A DNA stretch of 18,589 nucleotides from M55B175 sp964635265 (GTDB lineage: Bacteria; Desulfobacterota; Desulfobacteria; Desulfobacterales; Desulfosalsimonadaceae), in assembly GCA_964635265.1 (NCBI GenBank), contig CAZWNV010000040.1:1-18589 (forward strand), read 5' to 3'. The notes beneath the pieces were generated by a model. The model worked only from the letters and a program-made list of their open reading frames with translations, ran no database searches and was not told the origin of the DNA. Positions 8,312-14,734 of this stretch are shown here, piece after piece; within the stretch, counting starts at the first letter, position 1; each line of letters starts with the position of its first letter. The position numbers and the translations under genes are program-made.

Positions 8312-9465
8312 TGCTCCGGAAGCACCGCTTTTTCCGCCCAGTCCTCCGGCAGAATCTGCCCGGGTTTCTCCCCGCGCTTTTCCTTGAACGGCTTCAGGCC
8401 GGGCCTGGCGAATTTCATATGCCCTTCCTTCAGGGTCCTGCCGTTTATCACGGCTTCGCTGCGGAGCCGCTGATTGGCGGTACGCTCCATCAGCCTGCCC
8501 AGCTTGAGAACCCGATCCACATCATAGCCGTGTTCAATGCCCATTTCATCAACCTGGACCAGCATGTCCTCCAGGCAGGTCAGCCCCACGTAGCGCGGGT
8601 CCTCGTAATAGTATTCCCCAGTGCCCGGCACCGGACAGTCGTCCAGGAAGTTCGCGGGCTGACCGCCGGTTCCGCCCAGGGTCCCTTCAAAGTTGGTAAT
8701 CCCCGCCTGAAGGGCCGCCAGAATCGAGGCGGAGCCCACGCGCTTGGTTTCATGGAAATGGGCGATATGCAGATCGGTATTCGGAATTTCATCGAGTATC
8801 ATGGAGAAATAACGGTACACCTCCGGGGCCGAGGCGCTGCCGTCATGGTCGGCATGCTCGATGTCCGAGGCGCCGATCTCCAGCCAGCGCTTGGTAAACT
8901 CCACAGCGTCCTGTAATTGCGTTGCACCGGCGATGGGGCTGCCCCAGATGGTGCTGACCGTGCCGCACATCTTGATCCCCGCATCATGGCACTTCTTGAT
9001 GCAGCGCTCGGCTTCCTTCCAATACATGGGCAGCGTGGTTCCGGAATTGGCAAAATGATGTTCCTCCTCAGTGGAAACCATCATCAGCACCCGGTCCGGC
9101 CCGATGCCCTGCTTTTTTAATTCAATGGCCCTGTCCACCCCGGGCTCCCGGATGGTCACCGCCGTAATGGTGATATCATCCGGGTTTATCCCTCTCTTGC
9201 TGCAGCGGCGTTTGAACAAGTCGCTGCGCAGATGGGAAAGCACCTCCTCGGCGTCCGAGAACTGGGGAAGCAAATACGCATTGCCCAGGTTGGTAACCTC
9301 GATGTACCGGCATCCGGCAAATATCATCTCCTGGGCATAATAAAGCTTGGCGCGTGTGGAGATGAATTTTTCCATGTGCTGAAAACCATCTCTTATGGTG
9401 ATATCACCGATGGTCACCTTTTTGGGCATCCGCGGAAATACCTTCCAGAGATCATATTCTGTCAT
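8296..9465 (-). CDS. HMG-CoA-lyase-like protein (HMGL/pyruvate carboxyltransferase family)
   Basis: 389 residues, with AAGGAG six bases before ATG 9465. It has a DRE-TIM metallolyase barrel: TIRDGFQH with Arg25-Asp26, IEVTN (55-59), SDIEHADHDG (200-209), and the metal-ligand HFHET (His236, His238). Context points to cleavage of 3-hydroxy-3-methylglutaryl-CoA to acetyl-CoA and acetoacetate. However, the loop that carries the catalytic Cys in classical lyases (GGCP) reads GGTGGQP (264-270), and the position of the metal-ligand Asn seems to be Glu284. It is also longer than the ~300-residue standard, with an extra tail of about 50 residues. It may be a divergent HMG-CoA lyase or act on a related acyl-CoA. 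It sits between the carboxylase subunit (40-base gap) and acetoacetyl-CoA synthetase. Confidence 0.75.
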   Translation of the reverse strand: MTEYDLWKVFPRMPKKVTIGDITIRDGFQHMEKFISTRAKLYYAQEMIFAGCRYIEVTNLGNAYLLPQFSDAEEVLSHLRSDLFKRRCSKRGINPDDITITAVTIREPGVDRAIELKKQGIGPDRVLMMVSTEEEHHFANSGTTLPMYWKEAERCIKKCHDAGIKMCGTVSTIWGSPIAGATQLQDAVEFTKRWLEIGASDIEHADHDGSASAPEVYRYFSMILDEIPNTDLHIAHFHETKRVGSASILAALQAGITNFEGTLGGTGGQPANFLDDCPVPGTGEYYYEDPRYVGLTCLEDMLVQVDEMGIEHGYDVDRVLKLGRLMERTANQRLRSEAVINGRTLKEGHMKFARPGLKPFKEKRGEKPGQILPEDWAEKAVLPEQYQPR

Positions 9466-9505
9466 AACCTGCTCCTTTCTTATTCAATAGCTTTGCAGCG
9501 AACTG

Positions 9506-11107
9506 CTAAAAACGGAAATTGCCGAACGAGGGATCGCCAATGGGCTTCAAAAGGCTTACTTCAAGCGCCATGGCCAGCCAGTCCCGAATTTCTCCGAATT
9601 TGAGCACACTGTCATTTAACAGTCTGGCACCGCAGAAAAACGGGTGTGCCTCGCCGTCGTATTTTTCCACCATTTTCTGATGAAATTCATTTCTCTCCTC
9701 GTCGCTCATGGGCTTGCCCTGGGCCTCGCGTTTTCTCTCCTCGATGGAGAGCAGTACGCCGCCTGCGCTTTTGCCGCTCATCACCGAGGTTCGCCCCCGC
9801 ATAGTGGTGAACAGGAAATTGGGCCGGTAAGCCCGCCCGCACATGCCGTAATTGGCAGCCCCGTTGTCCGGGCCGATGACAAGATTGATTTTCGGCACCT
9901 GCGCGCACGCTGCCGCGCGGACCATATCGGCTCCGTATTTGCCGATTCCCGCTCTTTCGGCATCCGAGCCCACCATGTAGCCGGGCGAATTCTGCATATA
10001 AAGAATGGGAATTTTCTCGTGGCTGCAGCGGACCACCCATTCGGCAGCCTTGCGGGCGGCCTCCTCAAAAATGATGCCGATCCGGTTGGCCGCGATGACG
10101 CCCACCGGAAAGCCCTTGATCCGGATCTTGCCGGCAACAATATTGTCCGCCTTGCCCATCATGTAGTTTTTCTTGTATTCGGAAAAATAAGAGTCATCGG
10201 CAAACGTCTCCAGAATGGCCCGGGCATCGATACCCTGGTTGACGCTTGCCGGAATGAGTTCGTAGATTTTTTGCGGATCCACCCGGGGCGGCCGCTCCTC
10301 GTAACGATGCAGATGGATATGCTGCGGCTCCTCCAGCGAAAGGATCTCCCGCACCTTTTCAATGGCCTCATCCTGGGATTTGCAGAAATGATCAGCCCCG
10401 CCCGAAACCTGGGTGTGCACCTTGGCGCCGCCGAGTTCCTCGGCGGTTATCACCTCGCCGGTGGCCATCTTCACAAGCGGGGGGCCACCCAGAAAGGAAT
10501 AGGAGAACTTGTCGATCATAACTGCTTCACAGGCCATAAAAACAATATAGGCCCCGCCTGCGGTATTGCCCCCGGTGCTTAAGGTTACCTGCTTCAAGCC
10601 TTTTGCGGACATGCGGGCCATATTATAGAACATGGAACCGAAATGCTGGTCATCCGGGAAGACATCGGCCTGCATGGGCAGAAAGGCCCCGCCGGAGTCG
10701 GCGATATAGACGCAGTTCAAGCCGTTTTCCTCGGCAATGGCCTGGCCCCGCATGTGTTTTTTCAGGGTGATCGGAAAATAGGTGCCGGCCTTCACCCGGG
10801 AGTCATTGGCAAAAATCATGGTCCAGTTGCCCCTGATCTTACCCACCCCTATGACCACCCCGCCGCAGGGGACGTCCTCGACACCGGGATAGTTCATGCC
10901 GAAACCGGCAATCTGGCCCAGTTCATAAAATTTGGTGCCGGGGTCTATCAGCATCTGGATGATCTCGCGCACCGGCCGCTTCCCCTGCTTGCGCAGCTTC
11001 TCAACGGCCTTTTCTCCGCCGGGCCAAAGCGTTTCATTGATTCGCTCGTCGAGCTTGGCTTCCTCGGCCTCCCAGTGCTTACGGTTTTTTTCCGCCTCGT
11101 CGCTCAT
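9506..11107 (-). CDS. acyl-CoA carboxylase carboxyltransferase subunit, methylcrotonyl-CoA type
   Basis: 533 residues, full length for an MCC-beta/PCC-beta carboxyltransferase, with AAGGGAA before ATG 11107. Both crotonase-fold halves are present. The N-terminal half holds DSGGAFLPMQADVFPD and FLGGPPLVKMATGEVITAEE with GGAKVHTQVSGGADHF. The C-terminal half holds ILYMQNSPGYMVG, GPDNGAANYGMCGRAY and TSVMSGKSAGGVL. The GGPPLVK..TGE and ADVFPD..HFG pattern is closest to 3-methylcrotonyl-CoA carboxylase beta (LiuB), which moves carboxyl from biotin to methylcrotonyl-CoA. Glutaconyl-CoA decarboxylase alpha is a related alternative. It lies 50 bases after the hydratase gene in leucine-pathway order. 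No biotin carboxylase or biotin-carrier gene accompanies it in this window, so the partner must be encoded elsewhere. Confidence 0.85.
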   Translation of the reverse strand: MSDEAEKNRKHWEAEEAKLDERINETLWPGGEKAVEKLRKQGKRPVREIIQMLIDPGTKFYELGQIAGFGMNYPGVEDVPCGGVVIGVGKIRGNWTMIFANDSRVKAGTYFPITLKKHMRGQAIAEENGLNCVYIADSGGAFLPMQADVFPDDQHFGSMFYNMARMSAKGLKQVTLSTGGNTAGGAYIVFMACEAVMIDKFSYSFLGGPPLVKMATGEVITAEELGGAKVHTQVSGGADHFCKSQDEAIEKVREILSLEEPQHIHLHRYEERPPRVDPQKIYELIPASVNQGIDARAILETFADDSYFSEYKKNYMMGKADNIVAGKIRIKGFPVGVIAANRIGIIFEEAARKAAEWVVRCSHEKIPILYMQNSPGYMVGSDAERAGIGKYGADMVRAAACAQVPKINLVIGPDNGAANYGMCGRAYRPNFLFTTMRGRTSVMSGKSAGGVLLSIEERKREAQGKPMSDEERNEFHQKMVEKYDGEAHPFFCGARLLNDSVLKFGEIRDWLAMALEVSLLKPIGDPSFGNFRF

Positions 11108-11157
11108 ATGGATTCCCTTTTTGCGAAGTTTTGGGTGTAAAGTTTTCGGGCCAGAGA

Positions 11158-11940
11158 CTACTTGCCTTTATACACGGGCTTGCGCTTCTCCCGGAAGGCA
11201 GCAAGCCCCTCCAGCCGGTCCTCGGTGGGAATGGTCAGCCAGTAGGCGTTGGACTCGATGGCCAGGCCCGTGTGCAGATCGGTTTCCATACCCGCATCAA
11301 TGGCATATTTGGCCTGTTCCAGGGCAATCGGGCCGCCTTCGCAGATAAGGGCCGTCATCTTCCGGGCCTCCTCCAGAAGCTGCTCAGGCTCGCATACAGA
11401 ATTGACAAGGCCTATGGAATGGGCCTCATCAGCATCCACCCGGCGGCCGGTAAGGATCATCTCCTTGGCCTTGCCCTTACCCACAAGGCGCGGCAGACGC
11501 TGTGTACCGCCCGCCCCGGGTATAATGGCCAGCCGCGTCTCGGTAAGGCCCATAACCGATTTTCTGGAAGCGATCCGAATGTCGCTCGCCAGCAGAAGCT
11601 CGGTGCCGCCGCCCAGGGCCACCCCGTTCACAGCGGCAACAACCGGCTTGTTCAATGCCTCGATTTCGCTAAACAGATTGCGGATGGTATAGATGTATTT
11701 GCGGACCTCATCCTGGCTCATGCCGGCCCGTTCCTTTAGATCTGCACCCGCGCAGAAAGCCTTTTGCCCGGCCCCCGTAATAATGACCGCCCGGATATCC
11801 TTGTCAAAACGAATCTGCCAGACAGCATCCTTGATGGCATGCAGCAGCGCAACATTTAAGCTGTTCATGGCCTCGGGCCGGTTTAAGGTCAGAATGGCTG
11901 TTTGTTCCTTCGTCTCCATCTGCAGAACATTTTCCGTCAT
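11158..11940 (-). CDS. enoyl-CoA hydratase, AUH-type (3-methylglutaconyl-CoA hydratase)
   Basis: 260 residues with GGGAGG six bases before ATG 11940. It is a crotonase-fold hydratase: FCAGADLKERAGMS (62-75), oxyanion-hole VALGGGTELLLASD with catalytic Glu114, and ETRLAIIPGAGGTQRLPR with Glu134. The C-terminal segment IPTEDRLEGLAAFREKRKP closely resembles the human AU-binding methylglutaconyl-CoA hydratase tail, and FCAGADLKER is an AUH-like hallmark. It would hydrate 3-methylglutaconyl-CoA to HMG-CoA, which fits exactly between the carboxyltransferase and the lyase-like gene. Spacing to neighbours is 31 and 50 bases, indicating an operon. A general short-chain enoyl-CoA hydratase is the alternative, less favoured because of context and tail. 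Confidence 0.9.
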   Translation of the reverse strand: MTENVLQMETKEQTAILTLNRPEAMNSLNVALLHAIKDAVWQIRFDKDIRAVIITGAGQKAFCAGADLKERAGMSQDEVRKYIYTIRNLFSEIEALNKPVVAAVNGVALGGGTELLLASDIRIASRKSVMGLTETRLAIIPGAGGTQRLPRLVGKGKAKEMILTGRRVDADEAHSIGLVNSVCEPEQLLEEARKMTALICEGGPIALEQAKYAIDAGMETDLHTGLAIESNAYWLTIPTEDRLEGLAAFREKRKPVYKGK

Positions 11941-11971
11941 GGGAAGCCTCCCTGTCTATCTTCTCGCCCGG

Positions 11972-13120
11972 TTAACACCCGATATAGCGTGCAATAACCA
12001 GCCGCTGGATCTCCGAGGTGCCCTCGCCGATATCCAGAAGTTTTTGGTCCCTGTAAAACCGCTCCACGTCGTATTCCTTCATAAGCCCGTAGCCGCCGTG
12101 GATCTGAACCGCATTATCAGCAACCCGGCCCATCAGCTCAGAGCAGTATACCTTGGCCATGGCAGCCACTTTCTGATACGAACGGCCCTTGTCCTTGAGC
12201 CAGCAGGCCTTGTACATCAGGTTCCTGGCGCACTCCAGCTCTATGGCGGCGTCCGCGAGCTTAAAGGAAATCGCCTGGAACTTGGAGATGGGCTTGCCGA
12301 ACTGTTCTCTGCTTTTCGCATACTTGAGAGCCGATTCATAGGCCCCCTGCGCGCCGCCGAGGCCCATGGCGCCGATGGACAGCCGGCCGCCGTCCAGTGT
12401 TTCCAGCATCTGGTGAAACCCGTTTCCCCGCGCGCCCAGGACTTTGTCCTGGGAAACGCGCACATCGTCAAAATAAAGCTCCCCTGTGTTCGAGGCCCGC
12501 CACATCATTTTTTTGTGCATGGGCACAGCTTTAAATCCGGGCGTATCGCTTTCCACGAGAAAACAGGTATATTCCGGCCTGCCGTCGTCGCGCTGGCCTG
12601 TCACAGCCTGCACCGTAACCCCCATGGTAAGGTCGCAAGCCGAGTTGGTAATAAAAATCTTGGAGCCGTTGATGACCCACTCGTTGCCATCCTGCACGGC
12701 CGTCGTCTTGCTGCCGCCAGCGTCGGATCCGGCCGTCGGTTCTGTAAGACCGAAGCCCCACAACCCCTCGCCGGTGCACAGCTTCGGCAGATAACGCTTC
12801 TTCTGCTCCTCACTGCCGAAATAGTATATCGGACCGATTCCCAGGGAATTTCCGGCGGCAATGGTTGCGGCCTGCGAGCCGTCTACCCGTGCCAGCTCCT
12901 CTACAGCGATGATGTAGGAAATATAATCCAGCGCCTGGCCCTCATAGGCTTCATCCACAAACATGCCGAAAAGCCCGATTTCGCCCATTTGCTTTGTCAG
13001 CTCAACAGAGAACTCCTCATTTTCATCGAGCTCAGCCGCCACCGGCGCAATAGCGGTTTCAGCGAATTTCCGCACTTCCTTACGGATCATCTCCTGCTGC
13101 TTATTCAGATCAAAATCCAA
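11972..13120 (-). CDS. acyl-CoA dehydrogenase, short/branched-chain type
   Basis: 382 residues from a TTG start at 13120, chosen because GGAGG lies six bases upstream and MDFDLNKQQEMIRKEVRKFA is the normal family N-terminus. FAD-binding segments GFGLTEPTAGSDAGG (122-136), WVINGSKIFITNS (148-160) and the IHGGYGLMKEYDVERFYRD block (340-358) are present. It oxidises an acyl-CoA to the 2-enoyl-CoA with ETF as acceptor. The first place in a leucine-type operon suggests isovaleryl-CoA. Yet the base is Glu366 in GEGTSEIQR, the short/medium-chain position, while the helix-G site used by isovaleryl-CoA dehydrogenases reads LDGGR (Gly245), not LDxER. Isobutyryl-, 2-methylbutyryl- or butyryl-CoA activity is therefore possible. 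No ETF gene is in the window. Confidence 0.88.
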   Translation of the reverse strand: MDFDLNKQQEMIRKEVRKFAETAIAPVAAELDENEEFSVELTKQMGEIGLFGMFVDEAYEGQALDYISYIIAVEELARVDGSQAATIAAGNSLGIGPIYYFGSEEQKKRYLPKLCTGEGLWGFGLTEPTAGSDAGGSKTTAVQDGNEWVINGSKIFITNSACDLTMGVTVQAVTGQRDDGRPEYTCFLVESDTPGFKAVPMHKKMMWRASNTGELYFDDVRVSQDKVLGARGNGFHQMLETLDGGRLSIGAMGLGGAQGAYESALKYAKSREQFGKPISKFQAISFKLADAAIELECARNLMYKACWLKDKGRSYQKVAAMAKVYCSELMGRVADNAVQIHGGYGLMKEYDVERFYRDQKLLDIGEGTSEIQRLVIARYIGC

Positions 13121-13125
13121 ACCAG

Positions 13126-13133
13126 ACCTCCTT
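13126..13133 (-). promoter_or_regulatory. ribosome-binding site deciding a TTG start
   Basis: On the minus strand AAGGAGGT lies six to seven bases before a TTG at 13120, and no ATG with a comparable site fits the family N-terminus. The next in-frame ATG (residue 11) would remove conserved residues. The site therefore supports TTG initiation of the acyl-CoA dehydrogenase. Confidence 0.7.
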
Positions 13134-13303
13134 GCTTAAACAATGGGGTTTCTCGATGTTATGCAATCCCCGGCCCCGGCAGGATTGAATTTTTCTCAAA
13201 ACCGGCCTGAGGATGGGATCTTTTAACAAATTTATGAATAGAAAAGGATTTAACAGTGTTTTCCATTGCCTCCTCCCCCGCTGCGGAGCCGAAACCGAAA
13301 CAA

Positions 13304-13315
13304 TGTTCATGAACA
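13304..13315. promoter_or_regulatory. perfect 12-bp palindrome, candidate TetR operator
   Basis: TGTTCATGAACA is a perfect palindrome in the 211-bp gap between the tandem TetR gene and the acyl-CoA dehydrogenase. The gap must carry the control region of the catabolic operon unless it is read through from the regulator gene. Operators of TetR-family regulators are typically short palindromes, so this is the best visible candidate. It lies about 185 bp before the dehydrogenase start. A confident -35/-10 pair was not found; an AT-rich stretch at 13220-13255, with two TTTAACA copies 27 bp apart, is the most promoter-like part. Confidence 0.4.
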
Positions 13316-13331
13316 CTCCTCAGATCCCTTT

Positions 13332-14525
13332 TCATGCCCGAACCGCATTAAGAAAAAGGCGGGAGAATTCCTCGCCGATATCGGGCAGGTCATAATCGCG
13401 GTTAAACATGATCCAGGGGATGATGATATGGTCAATCGTTCCAAAGAGCAGATCCTGGCACAAGTCCATGTCCAAATCCTTCCGGAACTTCTGCTCCGTC
13501 TGGCCCCGGATGATAATGTCCCGTATGACGGCAAAAATCTTCTCAATAATCCGGATCCCCTCGGAGCGATGGAAATGTTTATTGGTGCGCAGCATCAGGA
13601 CCAGAATGGTGGTATAGTCCTTCTCATCGTTGTAGAAACGAAAGAGCTTGGAGATGATTTCCCGGATCTCGTTTTCCAGTGTATTGCCGCAGATAGTGTT
13701 GTAGAGCTCGCCCAGCTTCTCATCGGGGATGCGGATCAGCAGATTCTGCTTGTTGCGGTAATACTCATAGATGGTTCCTTCGGCTACGCCCGCCCGGCGG
13801 GCAATTTCAAGCATGCTCGCATCGTTGAACCCGTTTTCCGCAAAAAGCGAAATGGCGGCATTGATAATGCGCTTCTTTTTCTGATCCTTTTTGCTGATCG
13901 CCGGAACCGCCGGCTGGCCGCTGTTTTTTACGGCACTGAGAATCATGTCGGAAATTTTTTCCGCCTGATCCATGGAATTGCGTGCATCCTTCATGATCCA
14001 GTTGATGGCGATATGATCCACCGTCCCCAGGATCATATCGCGGAGCATCATGGGCGAGGAAAGCCCCCGGAAGGTGCCGTCCGCCATTCCCTCCCGGATG
14101 ATGTCGGTAATCAGGGCGGCATACTGCCTGAGGGTTTCATAGGCGGAAGAGGAGTAAAACCGGGGGTAGGACCGGGACTCGAGAATGATCTTGATCTCGT
14201 TTTTATTGCCGGAGTAGACCCGGCAGTGATACCAGATGGCTTTTCTGAGCTTGTTTTCCGCCCCCTGAATGCCGGCAAGATGCTCCCGCAGCCCGTCGCG
14301 GGAGACAGAGAGGAAGTTCTCGATAATGGCAAAGAGCACATCCTCTTTGCTTCGAAAATAGGTATAAATACCCGAAGCTGCCATTCCGGCACCTTTTGCG
14401 ACCTCCGAGACCGTGGCCTCGGCGAAGCCCTTCTCCGATATCACCCGGGTGGCGGACTCCAGGATGGCCTGCTTTCGAAATTCTGATTTCTTTGCAGTCT
14501 GCGGCAAAACAGGAAACCTTTTCAC
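13332..14525 (-). CDS. tandem TetR-family transcriptional regulator (two fused TetR units)
   Basis: Read from the longest frame (TTG at 14597, 421 residues; numbering from there) there are two complete TetR modules. HTH 1 is at about 41-92 (GFAEATVSEVAKGAGMAASG, YTYFRSKEDVL) and HTH 2 at about 240-290 (GFNDASMLEIARRAGVAEGT, YEYYRNKQNLL). The ligand domains share a motif, GTVDHIAINWIM (191-202) and GTIDHIIIPWIM (386-397), showing internal duplication with a 195-199 residue period. The start is uncertain: GTG 14525 is chosen because a leader ORF with a strong ribosome-binding site ends on it as GTGA. TTG 14507, with AAAGG nine bases upstream, is an alternative. Its position upstream of the acyl-CoA operon suggests acyl-CoA-responsive control of that operon. 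Confidence 0.85.
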   Translation of the reverse strand: MKRFPVLPQTAKKSEFRKQAILESATRVISEKGFAEATVSEVAKGAGMAASGIYTYFRSKEDVLFAIIENFLSVSRDGLREHLAGIQGAENKLRKAIWYHCRVYSGNKNEIKIILESRSYPRFYSSSAYETLRQYAALITDIIREGMADGTFRGLSSPMMLRDMILGTVDHIAINWIMKDARNSMDQAEKISDMILSAVKNSGQPAVPAISKKDQKKKRIINAAISLFAENGFNDASMLEIARRAGVAEGTIYEYYRNKQNLLIRIPDEKLGELYNTICGNTLENEIREIISKLFRFYNDEKDYTTILVLMLRTNKHFHRSEGIRIIEKIFAVIRDIIIRGQTEQKFRKDLDMDLCQDLLFGTIDHIIIPWIMFNRDYDLPDIGEEFSRLFLNAVRA

Positions 14526-14554
14526 TGAGGAACGGTTTTTTGAATAAAGCTCAT
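14522..14554 (-). CDS. possible 10-residue leader ORF before the tandem TetR gene
   Basis: On the minus strand an ATG at 14554 has AAAAGGA eight bases upstream, the best ribosome-binding site near this gene. It encodes MSFIQKTVPQ and then stops; the TGA overlaps the GTG at 14525 as GTGA, a classic coupling arrangement. The ORF crosses a run of six A (14536-14541). One more A there would fuse this start to the TetR frame. It is therefore a coupling leader, the true TetR start broken by an indel, or chance. Confidence 0.35.
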   Translation of the reverse strand: MSFIQKTVPQ

Positions 14555-14648
14555 TTTTTTTATCCTTTTGAGGATAATTTATTTTTAACGCCAACAAAAA
14601 TCAAGAGAGAATTTTGTCTTCATAAAATTTTTTCCGGAAAAGTTTACA

Positions 14649-14677
14649 TTGGGTCCGGCCGGTTCCTGTGGTATAGA
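14649..14677 (+). promoter_or_regulatory. candidate sigma-70-like promoter for the GIDE-like gene
   Basis: TTGGGT (14649-14654) and TATAGA (14672-14677) are separated by 17 bases in the AT-rich gap between the divergent TetR and GIDE-like genes. Transcription would start about 50 bases before ATG 14735. The -35 is a weak match (3 of 6) and the -10 is good. The same gap must also hold the TetR promoter on the other strand, for which no clear boxes were picked. Confidence 0.4.
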
Positions 14678-14734
14678 ATAAGGGTCTTTTTTTTCCGCCT
14701 TATTATTGACCGAACAGCCTGCACATATACGGGT

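Noticed and set aside
11972..13120. Naming the acyl-CoA dehydrogenase isovaleryl-CoA dehydrogenase (liuA/ivd) from context
   Set aside because: The expected helix-G Glu is absent and the short-chain-type Glu is present, so the specific name is not supported.
11693..13210. 505-codon open frame on the plus strand opposite the acyl-CoA dehydrogenase and hydratase
   Set aside because: It is antisense to two genes with full family matches. The translation shows no recognisable domain and no ribosome-binding site, and long antisense frames are common in GC-rich DNA.
13222..13255. Two TTTAACA copies 27 bp apart as operator half-sites
   Set aside because: AT-rich seven-base matches are expected by chance here, and the symmetric palindrome at 13304 is a better candidate.
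13266..14486. 406-codon plus-strand frame opposite the tandem TetR gene
   Set aside because: A shadow of the TetR coding sequence; the TetR duplication motifs on the minus strand explain the region fully.
14396..14734. N-terminal extension of the GIDE-like frame into the TetR gene
   Set aside because: The first 113 codons are antisense to TetR and cross its AT-rich upstream region; the ATG at 14735 starts downstream of a promoter-like pair.
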